A DNA stretch of 64,000 nt, taken from the NCBI RefSeq assembly GCF_900142215.1, contig NZ_FRAC01000034.1:1-64000 (forward strand). The letters are read 5' to 3'. Below, one piece after another: positions 9,051 to 17,355 of this stretch. Within the stretch, counting starts at the first letter, position 1, and each line of letters opens with the position of its first letter. The stretch is from Anaerocolumna jejuensis DSM 15929 (lineage in GTDB: Bacteria > Bacillota > Clostridia > Lachnospirales > Lachnospiraceae). Position numbers and translations under genes: made by a program. The notes under the pieces are model-generated. The model was not told where the DNA came from and did no database searches. It worked only from the letters and a program-made list of their open reading frames with translations.

Positions 9051-9857
9051 CTAACGGCGCCCCTTTAATAAAACACCTTCGGCAATTAATAATATTACAT
9101 ACATGGTAATTCCAATGGCACAGGCTACAATAATGTAGGCCCAGGCAGTTGCATACTGTGCAAGGACGATATTTTCACGAATCTGGCGTCCTACACCAAT
9201 GACGTATTCTGCAAAATATTCACTGACCAGAGCACTGATAACACAGGCTGGTACGCTGATTCTCAGCGCGGTAAAGACATAGGGAATGCTGTTGGGAATA
9301 CGAAGCTTAAAAAATATGGTGGTTTTTCCTGCTGCATAGGAGTTCATCAGGTCCAGTGAAAAGGGCTTTAATTCCGTAAAGCCACGGTATGCATTGATAC
9401 TCATGGATACAGTACAGGTAATCATGACCACCAGCATTTTTGCAAGCATGCTTCTGGTATTGGGGTCTTTACTGAAATCCTTTGTCAGGTTATTTAGAAT
9501 AGGGGCAATGGCTATAATCGGTATGGCATTAAAGGCTGATGCTATGGTAAGGCCCCCAGCTCCCCATTTTGGAAATACCGTTGCTACAATTGCCAGCAAA
9601 TAGCCGAAAAAGGAGCCTAAAACCAAACCGCCAAGTGCAACCGTAACCGTTGCTTTTACATTCACCAGGATACTGCTCCCGTTATCCGTAATAATTCCAA
9701 AAATCCTCTTTGGGAGCGGTAAGGTGAAGGTATCTGCTCCAATGATTTTATGAAGCAGCTGTGTCTGCCACAAAATAGCTATGACTGCTCCAAATAATAC
9801 CGGATACAGGATGGTGGTAACCGTCTGCCGGTTGAATTTACTACGCAGCCTCTTCAT
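9051..9857 (-). CDS. ABC transporter permease (SsuC/TauC/ThiX-like)
   Basis: An integral membrane permease of about 268 residues with several hydrophobic segments and the binding-protein-dependent permease domain. The coupling loop reads roughly SMSINAYRGFTELKP...SYAAGKTTIFFKLRIPNS. The frame opens at GTG 9863, but the ATG at 9857 has GGAGG nine bases before it and is preferred. The gene overlaps the upstream permease by 17 bases. With that permease, the ATPase and the lipoprotein it would form a heterodimeric importer. Its place inside the pyrimidine catabolism locus suggests it brings in uracil, thymine or a hydantoin-like relative. Confidence 0.82.
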   Translation of the reverse strand: MKRLRSKFNRQTVTTILYPVLFGAVIAILWQTQLLHKIIGADTFTLPLPKRIFGIITDNGSSILVNVKATVTVALGGLVLGSFFGYLLAIVATVFPKWGAGGLTIASAFNAIPIIAIAPILNNLTKDFSKDPNTRSMLAKMLVVMITCTVSMSINAYRGFTELKPFSLDLMNSYAAGKTTIFFKLRIPNSIPYVFTALRISVPACVISALVSEYFAEYVIGVGRQIRENIVLAQYATAWAYIIVACAIGITMYVILLIAEGVLLKGRR

Positions 9858-10692
9858 TTGCACTCACCTCCCCTTTCACCCTGGCCCCCTTACGCTTGTA
9901 AGGTGACAATATTTTTTCGATTACTGCCATAAAGTAATAGCTGAGAATACCAATAATTGCGCTGAAGAATACAATCTGCCAGAACACATAGATGGACATG
10001 GCATGTTTTAAGGACTGGGACAGCATGGTTCCAAGACCTCCGCCTCCCTGGAGGGTATCCACCAGTATGGAGGCCGTAATTGCCATTGGTGCCGATATTT
10101 TAAGCCCCGTAAAGAAATACGGCATACTGGAGGGGATTAATAATTTACTGTAGATCTGATATTTGGTGGCAGCAATGGAATACATCAGCTCATGCTTTTC
10201 TTTTTCAACCGACTTAAAGCCTGCAAGGGTATTCGTTGCAACGGGATAAAAGGTCAATATCGCCGCAATCACAATCCGGCTTTTGTCTATGTCCTTGGTA
10301 ATTGCCAATACAATGGGCGCCATACCAAGAATCGGTATCATCTGAATAATCATCAGATAGGGAAATACGGTCTTTTCAACTGTCAGGAACATATTCATTA
10401 ACAGGGCCAGCACAAAGCCAATGGCAGTACCAATCAAAAAACCAATTCCCGCTCTGAATAAGGTTATTCCGGCATTGCTTAGTACGATCTGCAATGCGGT
10501 CTGGGTGCTGTTTACCTTATTGGTGCTGAATACCGATTCCAGAATCTGATACAGATGGGGCAGAACATTCTCCGGCGAGCGCTTTGTATGCTCTATGACA
10601 GTGGCTCCAATCTCCCATACTATAATAAGGCCGATGACCCATACTACCGTGACCATCTTTTTTGAATTAAGAGCTTTTTTAATCAGGTTCAT
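9841..10692 (-). CDS. ABC transporter permease (SsuC/TauC/ThiX-like)
   Basis: The second permease of the importer, about 283 residues, beginning MNLIKKALNSKKM and containing about six membrane segments. The coupling loop NTLAGFKSVEKEKHELMYS...YQIYSKLLIPSSMPYF is typical of taurine, sulfonate and thiamine-precursor importers. The frame is open to 10710, but the ATG at 10692 has GAGAGG upstream while the one at 10710 has no ribosome site. It starts about 40 bases after the ATPase stop and overlaps the next permease gene, so it is translationally linked to both. Two different permease genes imply a heterodimeric channel. Confidence 0.82.
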   Translation of the reverse strand: MNLIKKALNSKKMVTVVWVIGLIIVWEIGATVIEHTKRSPENVLPHLYQILESVFSTNKVNSTQTALQIVLSNAGITLFRAGIGFLIGTAIGFVLALLMNMFLTVEKTVFPYLMIIQMIPILGMAPIVLAITKDIDKSRIVIAAILTFYPVATNTLAGFKSVEKEKHELMYSIAATKYQIYSKLLIPSSMPYFFTGLKISAPMAITASILVDTLQGGGGLGTMLSQSLKHAMSIYVFWQIVFFSAIIGILSYYFMAVIEKILSPYKRKGARVKGEVSANEEAA

Positions 10693-10733
10693 GCGATCTT
10701 CCTCTCTCATTAAAAAATGGGATTTTCTGTTCC

Positions 10734-11582
10734 CTACAGGCTTTCAAAGCTGTTTCGTACCTTAACCACAAGCTCATTAAATTTCTGGGTATTCTTGATT
10801 TCCAAGCTTCTTGGCCTTTCAAGGTCAATATCAACAACGGCGGATACTCTTCCCGGATGGGGTGATAATACAACCACCCTGTCGGATAAAAACACTGCTT
10901 CCTGTATGTTATGGGTAACAAATAAAATCGTCTTATTGGTCTTCTTCCAGATACGGAGCAGATCCTCATGTAATTTTTCCTTAGTAAACTCATCCAGAGC
11001 GGAAAAGGGTTCATCCATCAGAAGGATTTCCGGCTTGACTGCCAGTGCCCTGGCGATTCCAACTCTCTGCTGCATACCGCCGCTTAACTGGTGGGGATAT
11101 TTTTTGCCGAATTCCATTAAGCCTACCAGCTCCAGCATCTTTGTTACCCTGGCTGTCCGTTCCTTCTTCGGTACTCCCATCATCTCCATGGGCATACAGA
11201 CATTCCGCCTTACGGTTCTCCAGTCATATAGCACCGGATTCTGAAATACAATGCCATATTTCTTCTGCATCCGAATTTCTCTGGGTGACTGTCCTCTTAC
11301 GGAAATACTTCCCGAAGTAGGCTGCTGGAGATCCGCTATGGTACGGAGCAGTGTGGTCTTTCCGCATCCGGACGGCCCCAGTAAGGAAATAAATTCTCCC
11401 TGCCTGATATCCAGGTTAATATTCTTTAATGCTGTAATGGGTGCTCCCCCTTCCTTATCCGGAAAGCTTATGCACAAGTCTTCTATCTTTATTTCAATCT
11501 CAGAACTATTCTCCATTGATAATTCATTATTTTCCTCTTCAGCTTCCATTGCATCCTTTGGAATGAAATTTAATACATCCAT
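10734..11582 (-). CDS. ABC transporter ATP-binding protein (SsuB/TauB-like)
   Basis: A 282-residue ATPase energising the importer. Motifs in order: Walker A GPSGCGKTT, Q-loop VFQNPVL, signature LSGGMQQRVGIARAL, Walker B ILLMDEPFSALD and H-loop FVTHNIQEA. The N-terminal 35 residues, acidic and Asn-rich, extend beyond the usual family start. The ATG at 11582 has AGGAGGT upstream, so the extension is probably real. It is the first of the transporter genes and lies about 175 bases after the alcohol dehydrogenase, with a family A repeat in that gap. Confidence 0.86.
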   Translation of the reverse strand: MDVLNFIPKDAMEAEEENNELSMENSSEIEIKIEDLCISFPDKEGGAPITALKNINLDIRQGEFISLLGPSGCGKTTLLRTIADLQQPTSGSISVRGQSPREIRMQKKYGIVFQNPVLYDWRTVRRNVCMPMEMMGVPKKERTARVTKMLELVGLMEFGKKYPHQLSGGMQQRVGIARALAVKPEILLMDEPFSALDEFTKEKLHEDLLRIWKKTNKTILFVTHNIQEAVFLSDRVVVLSPHPGRVSAVVDIDLERPRSLEIKNTQKFNELVVKVRNSFESL

Positions 11583-11635
11583 AAAATACCTCCTGACATT
11601 TCCTTTCGTTCAACTGCAGTAATCTCCCTTAAGCT

Positions 11636-11690
11636 CCTATTGCATACCGCGTCTGCCTGCAGCGGCGGCACTGCCATAAATCAGGGTTGA
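11636..11690. repeat. Dispersed palindromic repeat family A, diverged copy
   Basis: Shares TATTGCATACCG, a GTCTGCCTGCAG-GCGG palindromic core, and GGCACTGCCATAAA with the copies at 7433 and 30974. It lies in the gap between the alcohol dehydrogenase and the ABC ATPase genes and has the same orientation as the others relative to transcription. Confidence 0.6.
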
Positions 11691-11757
11691 ATAACAACGC
11701 AAAATGGCATAAAGTCTTTTAACTCTACGCCATCGTATTTTTTATTCCCTATTCTTT

Positions 11758-12909
11758 TTACCAAAGCTTTGCATATATTTTCAGCAAATCTTCTTTTGAC
11801 ACTTCTTTTACCGTATTGGAAGGACTGCCGCTTGCTATGGCATCCTGAGCCATCTTATCGGCTGCCGCGTCAAACTCGTTCTTTTTTATACCATACTCTT
11901 CCAGAGTAGGAATATTACAATGCTTACACAGCTTTGCCAGCTCTGTTAGAAAAGCCCCTGCCGCTTCCTCATCACCGGTATTCTCATCCGCTGCTCCGAT
12001 TGCTCTTGCCAGTGTCCCAAATCTTTCATAGCAGCCATCCAGTGCAAAGGCCAGGCATTCCTTTATCAGCATGGCATTGGAAATTCCATGGGGCACATGG
12101 AACAGGGCTCCTATGGGTCTGCTCATGCCGTGGACCAGGGTTACGGAAGCATTGTTGATGCTGACCCCTGCTTCAAATGCCGCAATCTGCATCTCCTCCC
12201 TTGCCTTTTCATCACTTCCTTTACTGTAGGCTGTGGGAAGATATTTAAAAATTCTCTTTACTGCCGATAAGGCATAAATTTCTGTCAGCGGGGTGCTCTT
12301 TCTAGAAGTATAGGCTTCCACCGCATGGGTCAAAGCGTCCATTCCCGTTGCCGCGGTAATATCAGGCGGTGAAGTCAGGGTAAAGGTCGGGTCGATTACC
12401 GCAAGGTCAGGTAAAAGGGCATCACCCTTTAGCAGCATCTTAATTCCCTTTACGGAATCTGTAATGACCGTAAATTTGGTTGCTTCGGAGCCGGTACCTG
12501 CCGTGGTAGGAATTAATACCAGGGGCGGGAATTTACCGGTAATATCCTTTCCTAAATAATCGGATATTTTGCCGGAAAGTACTGTCATTGCTGCAATCGC
12601 CTTGGCACTGTCAAGAGGACTTCCTCCTCCGATGGCAATTAAAAAGTCACAGCCGGTCTGCTTAAAAGCCTTCACACCGGACTCAATCATCTGATCCGTT
12701 GGCTCTCCGGTAATATCATTGAATACAACATATTCAATTCCCCAGGCTTCAAGGTAACCGGTAAGGGTAGCTGCAATGCCAGCCTTGGTGACAATCCTGC
12801 CCGTAACCACAAATGCCTTTCTTCCAAGGCCTTTAATGGCTGCTTCGCTGGCTTCCAGAGCGTTTTTTCCTATAAAGACATTCCGTGGTAATTTAAATTG
12901 ATATGCCAT
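11758..12909 (-). CDS. Iron-containing alcohol dehydrogenase, probable malonate-semialdehyde reductase
   Basis: A 383-residue group III alcohol dehydrogenase. The NAD-binding loop GGGSPLDSAKAIA and the metal ligands Asp191, His195 (MDALTHAVEAY), His260 and His274 (HVPHGISNAM) are present. In this locus the natural substrate would be malonate semialdehyde made by the neighbouring aminotransferase, giving 3-hydroxypropionate and reoxidising NADH or NADPH, which suits an anaerobe. The ATG has GAGG upstream. The substrate is inferred from context only; family members also act on butanol, 1,3-propanediol and other alcohols. Confidence 0.8.
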   Translation of the reverse strand: MAYQFKLPRNVFIGKNALEASEAAIKGLGRKAFVVTGRIVTKAGIAATLTGYLEAWGIEYVVFNDITGEPTDQMIESGVKAFKQTGCDFLIAIGGGSPLDSAKAIAAMTVLSGKISDYLGKDITGKFPPLVLIPTTAGTGSEATKFTVITDSVKGIKMLLKGDALLPDLAVIDPTFTLTSPPDITAATGMDALTHAVEAYTSRKSTPLTEIYALSAVKRIFKYLPTAYSKGSDEKAREEMQIAAFEAGVSINNASVTLVHGMSRPIGALFHVPHGISNAMLIKECLAFALDGCYERFGTLARAIGAADENTGDEEAAGAFLTELAKLCKHCNIPTLEEYGIKKNEFDAAADKMAQDAIASGSPSNTVKEVSKEDLLKIYAKLW

Positions 12910-12994
12910 AATAACCTCTTTCCCGAATATACACTCTTCAATTGGATATTCTCTAATCAGTAGCTGAAAAAACAGCTTTTTCTCAACTTAACAG

Positions 12995-13092
12995 CCATGC
13001 CTTCCCAGTACGCCGCAAGCTTGGGCTGGGGATTTCGCAGGCACTTGTGTGAATTATGCTTCTCAATAATTCAGCTTGCTTGCGGTACATCC
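12995..13092. repeat. Dispersed double-hairpin repeat, family B copy 2
   Basis: The outer inverted repeat CCGCAAGC (13013-13020) / GCTTGCGG (13078-13085) encloses the block GGGGATTTCGCAGGC and the hairpin TGTGAATTATGCTTCTC-AATAATTCA, matching copy 1 at the window start. Confidence 0.6.
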
Positions 13093-13199
13093 CAGACAGT
13101 AAGTTTGTAAACACAACGCATTTCTAAGTTAGTTCCATCTGCGTACCTTGCACACGTTTCAGACTATGTGTACAAAAAGGACCTGCTGATCAATGATAA

Positions 13200-13247
13200 T
13201 AAAAAAGCAGCGGCGGAATCTTCCTTTGATAGCTCCATCGCTGCTTA
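13200..13247 (-). terminator. Rho-independent terminator downstream of aminotransferase
   Basis: Stem AGCAGCG (13206-13212) with CGCTGCT (13239-13245), extended imperfectly inwards, followed on the minus strand by a run of T (A-run at 13200-13206 on the plus strand). Confidence 0.65.
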
Positions 13248-13521
13248 AAATATATTTTATATTTAAGAATTAAGATATCTAAGTTGAATGAAGTTCGCCT
13301 GACCTCTTTCAGGATTATAGATGCTCTGTATTCCAGCCTTTTTACACCCGGGAGAGGAAAAACTAAGGTTCAACTTTTATAGACGAATTATATATCATGG
13401 ACAAGTCAAAAATCAATTGCTATATGACCAGAATTATTTGTTCAACTGCACAATAGCATTTCTACTGACCGGGTATCCGGATCCGACCGTTCCTTTGTGG
13501 TTACAGGAAAGGCCAGTCTTT

Positions 13522-14847
13522 TTATATAAATTCTTTATCTACAATTGAAAGCACTTCATCCAATTTAACAAGTTCTTCCACAATCTGCTCTTTTGTAATA
13601 ATCAAAGGCGGTGCAACTAAAATCATATTTTCATGACTGTAGGTCATAAACTTCCTTTCCTTCAGTTTTCCAATGATTTTGCCCATAATTCCCTCCGTAT
13701 CCTTTCCATAGGGTACAAGGGCCTCCCTGGTCGCTTTATCCTTCACCAGTTCAACTGCGGAGAACAGACCGATATAGCGTACGTCACCAACACAGGGATG
13801 GGCTGCCTTTAACTCCTCTAATTTTTCGCCAAGAACCTTCCCGACCTCCTTCACGTGGTCAAGGATTTTTACTTCTTCATAGTAATTGACACAGGCAACA
13901 CCTGCCGCACAGGCTAAGGGATGCCCGCTGTAGGTTAAACCGCAGGACAGCAGGTTATCATCAAAATACTCTGCAATCCTTTTGCTTACAACAACTCCCC
14001 CAAGAGGTACATAGCCGCAGGTCACACCCTTTGCAAAGGTTACGATATCCGGCTTTATATCAAAGTTCTCAAAGGCAAACATCTTACCGGTTCTGCCCCA
14101 GCCGGCCATTACCTCATCACAGATCAAAAGGATGCCGAATTCATCACAAAGTGCCCTCATTCCCGGCAGATAGCCCTTTGGCGGAATCAATATACCATTG
14201 GAGCCGGTTATGGTCTCAACTACAATTGCAGCCACACTGTCCGGTCCTTCATAAAGTATCTGCTCTCTCAGCTTTGCAATATAGTATTTAGAAGCTGCTT
14301 CCTCCGATTCAAAGGGGATTGCTTCTCTATAGAGATAAGGATCAAAAAATTTGATAAAGCCCGGAATGCCCGGCTCCAGCGGATACCTTCTTGGCTCCCC
14401 GGTCAGATTTCCGGCCCCGAAGGAGGAACCATGATAGCTGCGGTATCTGCTGAAGACTTTAAACCTTCCGGTATACATACGTGCCATCTTAATGGCATTT
14501 TCATTGGCTTCCGCACCGGCATTGGTAAAGAAAACCTTTCCCATATTGTCAGGCATCAATTCGATTATCTTTTTAGCCAGCTTTGCCCTTGGCTCTACCC
14601 CATAGGAAGGTGCGGCATAACAGAACTTATCCACCTGCTCCTTGATTGCCTCATTAATGGCCTTGTTGCCAAAACCTACATTCATGTTGACCAGCTGGGC
14701 GGACATATCCGTGTAACGGTTTCCGTCACAATCCCAGAAATAAATACCCTCCCCCTTTTCTACCGGAACCGGATTAAGTCCCTTTTGCTTACTCCAGGAC
14801 TGTAGGTTATACTCCTTTTGCATGCTTTTAATTTCTTCACCTGTCAT
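13522..14847 (-). CDS. Class III (omega) aminotransferase, probable beta-alanine:pyruvate/2-oxoglutarate transaminase
   Basis: A 441-residue PLP enzyme expected to convert beta-alanine to malonate semialdehyde. Landmarks: cofactor-phosphate region NAGAEANENAIKMAR, the SYHGSSFGAGNLTG loop, Asp244 in ICDEVMAGWGRTG that pairs with the pyridine nitrogen, and the Schiff-base lysine Lys273 in TFAKGVTCGYVPLGG. The ATG at 14847 has AAGGAGG upstream. It is preceded by its own promoter and a hairpin with a T-run, and by the divergently evolved PucR gene on the same strand. Beta-alanine specificity is inferred from the locus; 4-aminobutyrate or other omega-amino acids are possible. Confidence 0.82.
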   Translation of the reverse strand: MTGEEIKSMQKEYNLQSWSKQKGLNPVPVEKGEGIYFWDCDGNRYTDMSAQLVNMNVGFGNKAINEAIKEQVDKFCYAAPSYGVEPRAKLAKKIIELMPDNMGKVFFTNAGAEANENAIKMARMYTGRFKVFSRYRSYHGSSFGAGNLTGEPRRYPLEPGIPGFIKFFDPYLYREAIPFESEEAASKYYIAKLREQILYEGPDSVAAIVVETITGSNGILIPPKGYLPGMRALCDEFGILLICDEVMAGWGRTGKMFAFENFDIKPDIVTFAKGVTCGYVPLGGVVVSKRIAEYFDDNLLSCGLTYSGHPLACAAGVACVNYYEEVKILDHVKEVGKVLGEKLEELKAAHPCVGDVRYIGLFSAVELVKDKATREALVPYGKDTEGIMGKIIGKLKERKFMTYSHENMILVAPPLIITKEQIVEELVKLDEVLSIVDKEFI

Positions 14848-14865
14848 ATCGTCATCCTCCTTATT

Positions 14866-14895
14866 AAAAAGGGAGCCGTTCCTAAGAACCGCTCC
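14866..14895 (-). terminator. Terminator or attenuator just upstream of the aminotransferase ribosome site
   Basis: Stem GGAGCCGTTC (14872-14881) / GAACCGCTCC (14886-14895), one mismatch, followed on the minus strand by CTTTTT and then directly by the AAGGAGG of the aminotransferase. It lies downstream of the promoter at 14922-14950, so it can cut the leader short; it could also just end the pucR transcript. Confidence 0.55.
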
Positions 14896-14921
14896 GTTGC
14901 TGTACCTTTTTATGTAGTACC

Positions 14922-14950
14922 ATTATAAACGTACGCAATGTATTATTCAA
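14922..14950 (-). promoter_or_regulatory. Sigma-A-type promoter of the aminotransferase
   Basis: On the minus strand TTGAAT (14945-14950), 17-base spacer, TATAAT (14922-14927). Start of transcription is expected near 14915, giving a leader of about 68 bases. Confidence 0.65.
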
Positions 14951-14972
14951 TAAATGGGTGACCACACTTTCT

Positions 14973-14986
14973 TGTGCGACTGCACA
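14973..14986. promoter_or_regulatory. Candidate activator operator (palindrome TGTGCGACTGCACA)
   Basis: Perfect inverted repeat TGTGC-GACT-GCACA about 22 bases upstream of the -35 box, between pucR and the aminotransferase. The position suits an activator such as the adjacent PucR-type regulator. It does not match the Bacillus PucR site I know, so the assignment is inference. Confidence 0.35.
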
Positions 14987-15022
14987 TGGGCTATTCAATA
15001 TTCGTAATTCTCCCTCACTCCA

Positions 15023-16186
15023 TTAATTTATGATATCTTTTATCATAAACCCTATGCTGCAGCGCACCTTTTCATCCAGATTCAGAATATTATAGCCGGT
15101 AATTTTCTCAATTTTCTTTATCAGGTTATTTACGGTATTGCGGTGGATAAACTGCTGCTCCGACACTAACTGGGGGCTTCCGTTATTATCCAGATAGGAG
15201 CGCAGAAATCCCATCAAATCCGTACCGTTTTCCGAATCATACTGTTCAACCCTGCCAAAAACCTCCTGATAAAAATCCTTAAGGACCTTCTTATCTTTCA
15301 CTGCCAGCAATACCTTATACAAATCAAGCTCATCATAGTAAGTAACCCGGACCTTTCTCTTTCCCGCCATCTCATTGGCAGCAATGGCATTTTCAAAATT
15401 GATATCCTGGTTTGCAAAGCCCTGCATAATGGAGCTGACCCCTACGTTTATGGTAAAGCTGTCCGTCTTTTTGCGAATCAAACCCAAAAGGTCGTCTACA
15501 AATTTGCGGACATTATACATATCGCTTTCCGATAAGACCACTACCAGATTGGACTGGTAGGTAAAGGCTATAAACATCCGCTGGCTGGTCCGGGCAATCT
15601 GCTCAACAAAAAGCTTCAACCTCTCCATATTGTCACTGTTATATTGCTCATCGACATTATTGACGGACATATTAACAAAGCAGAGGTGGCAGTCACGCTT
15701 ATAGCCGTTGCGCTCCATATGCTGAATCTGGGTTTCAATATCGCCCACCTTAAAAATAATGTCCTTGATGGTCGATGCCACACTGGCCTCCACACTCTCA
15801 TTATGCATGATACGGGTACAAAAGTCACGGGTCACATCCACCAGCCTTATCTTCCAGGGAATAGTAAAAAGAGGCATGTCAACTTCATTGCAAAAGTCGA
15901 CTACCTCCTTCGGTACACTTTTTATATAGGGCCCCAGATTAATGACAAAAGCACTTGTCTCACTCTGGTAAAGCTCCTTTGTAAAATTTAAAAGCCATTC
16001 ATCGTCATGGCACATATAGCCCGCTATAAAAATCAGCTCATGGCCATGGAGGAAGGACGACACCTCCTGGTCCTCTACAATATGCACCCACTCCACAAGG
16101 TTGCCTAACCCCTTGTGTCCTGCCAGAAGCTGCATCTGATAAAGCGAAGCACAATTCCGGTAAAGCTTACTAACTGCAATTGCCAT
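15023..16186 (-). CDS. PucR-family transcriptional regulator
   Basis: A 387-residue regulator. The N-terminal PucR domain (about 1-125, GNLVEWVHIVEDQEVSSFLHGHELIFIAGY region) is followed by a GGDEF-like middle region. The C-terminal helix-turn-helix reads SEQQFIHRNTVNNLIKKIEK. The ATG at 16186 has AGGAGGT upstream. Family members respond to purine or pyrimidine catabolites and typically control adjacent breakdown genes, so it likely governs the locus running from 14847 to 3175. The palindrome at 14973 is a candidate target. The ligand is unknown; beta-alanine, dihydrouracil or ureidopropionate are plausible. Confidence 0.83.
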   Translation of the reverse strand: MAIAVSKLYRNCASLYQMQLLAGHKGLGNLVEWVHIVEDQEVSSFLHGHELIFIAGYMCHDDEWLLNFTKELYQSETSAFVINLGPYIKSVPKEVVDFCNEVDMPLFTIPWKIRLVDVTRDFCTRIMHNESVEASVASTIKDIIFKVGDIETQIQHMERNGYKRDCHLCFVNMSVNNVDEQYNSDNMERLKLFVEQIARTSQRMFIAFTYQSNLVVVLSESDMYNVRKFVDDLLGLIRKKTDSFTINVGVSSIMQGFANQDINFENAIAANEMAGKRKVRVTYYDELDLYKVLLAVKDKKVLKDFYQEVFGRVEQYDSENGTDLMGFLRSYLDNNGSPQLVSEQQFIHRNTVNNLIKKIEKITGYNILNLDEKVRCSIGFMIKDIIN

Positions 16187-16608
16187 CTCTACCTCCTACA
16201 AATGTCCAATACCTGTCTGCTTATAATATCTCTCATTGAAATCAAATTATTCAGAAATTATAACATAACCCAGGCTATAAAGTAAATGAGGATATTGACA
16301 CTTACTAATACCTTCCATTCTTAAACATGTTCAGGGTTCCTGGAATCAGCCACCGGCATGATGCATTTGATGCATTAAATCACTTCACACCGAGCTGCTG
16401 TCTGGCGGCATGGTTTGGAAACCACATACCACACAGCTTTGAACTGGTAATTACTCTACTTTATCCGTATCGCATTTTAAAGCGAGGAATACAAAGAGAA
16501 CGGCTTCCTTCCGAAGGTTCGCAGGCTAATAATAAATCAATAATTTACATAATCCAATTATACGATCCAACAATTTACATAATTCAATAATTTACATAAA
16601 TCAATAAT
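16187..16608. other. Intergenic region with AT-rich short repeats
   Basis: About 420 bases. From about 16527 to 16612 the motif AATTTACATAA recurs four times with variable spacers, running into the stop of the next gene. A plus-strand frame at 16327-16590 has no ribosome site and overlaps the repeats; I do not regard it as a gene. The pucR promoter should lie near 16190-16300. Confidence 0.45.
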
Positions 16609-17343
16609 TTACATCCACTCCTTGCGCCCAAAGGAGCGCAGTCCGACAGCAAGATAGATGAGAAATGTAAGCATCACTATTAATACAAAGGGGACAGGTT
16701 CCAGCCGAGGGGATAGATTCAGTCCTTGCGGAAACATTGCATAATAGGGCGGAGCTACGGGAAACCATGCCCCTATATTGGAATTGAAACCTGTAAAAAC
16801 AATATTGGGAACAACCGTGGAGATGCTAAACAGCAGGGCACCGCCAAAGGATTTAAAGCGAGTGGAGAGAACAATCTGCAGCATTGCCAAAGGAAAGCAG
16901 GCAAACCAGCCGCCGATTACGCCAGCCAGTACCGTTTTCCAGGGTATACTGCCTTCGACGTGAATGATATTTCCTGTTATGAGGTAGCCCGCCAGGAAGG
17001 TAAGCTGCACAAGGGCTAAGAGCACCATCAGCATCATAAATTTGGAAAGAAAGATCTGCCAGCGGGGAAAGGGCAGGGTCAATAACTGCTTCCAGGCTCC
17101 GTTCTTATGTTCATAAAAGCATAAAAACGCTGCAAATATCCCGGCAAAGACCGGCAGAAAAAAAATCCCATGCTTGGATACCCCCTGAAAATAAAGTGTA
17201 TTCCAATCGGGTGCAAAATAAGAAGTCAAGGCTTTAACACTATCAGCCGCAAGTAGAAAGCTCACTGCAACCTCCATTAGAATCAGCAAAAAAATCAAAG
17301 GCCATTTCATTTTTCTGCATTCAGAATAAAATAATTTCATCAT
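16609..17343 (-). CDS. ABC-2 type permease, lantibiotic-immunity-like (MutG/SpaG/NisG type)
   Basis: A 244-residue membrane protein with about six hydrophobic segments, starting MMKLFYSECRKMKWPLIFLL. The FYEHKNGAWKQLLTLPFPRWQIFLSK stretch (two short blocks FYEHKNGAWKQL and LPFPRWQIFLSK) is typical of the permeases that export peptide antibiotics. It is the last gene of a five-gene set: response regulator, kinase, ATPase and two permeases. The two permeases probably form a heterodimer with the ATPase at 18060-18968. The likely role is resistance to a lantibiotic or other cell-envelope peptide. Confidence 0.75.
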   Translation of the reverse strand: MMKLFYSECRKMKWPLIFLLILMEVAVSFLLAADSVKALTSYFAPDWNTLYFQGVSKHGIFFLPVFAGIFAAFLCFYEHKNGAWKQLLTLPFPRWQIFLSKFMMLMVLLALVQLTFLAGYLITGNIIHVEGSIPWKTVLAGVIGGWFACFPLAMLQIVLSTRFKSFGGALLFSISTVVPNIVFTGFNSNIGAWFPVAPPYYAMFPQGLNLSPRLEPVPFVLIVMLTFLIYLAVGLRSFGRKEWM

Positions 17344-17355
17344 TTGAATATCCTC

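Larger units (their letters stand above)
12910..13521. other. 612-bp intergenic region with repeat and terminator
   Basis: Holds a family B repeat (12995-13092), a probable terminator (13200-13247) and about 270 bases before the aminotransferase stop with no recognised gene. A 75-codon open frame on the plus strand (13321-13548) overlaps the aminotransferase 3' end, has no good ribosome site and resembles nothing I know. The terminator implies that the alcohol dehydrogenase has its own promoter somewhere in 12910-13190. Confidence 0.5.

Noticed and set aside
13321..13548. 75-codon plus-strand frame
   Set aside because: No ribosome site, overlaps the aminotransferase end, composition unlike coding sequence.
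16327..16590. 87-codon plus-strand frame
   Set aside because: No ribosome site; its C-terminus is made by the AATTTACATAA repeats.
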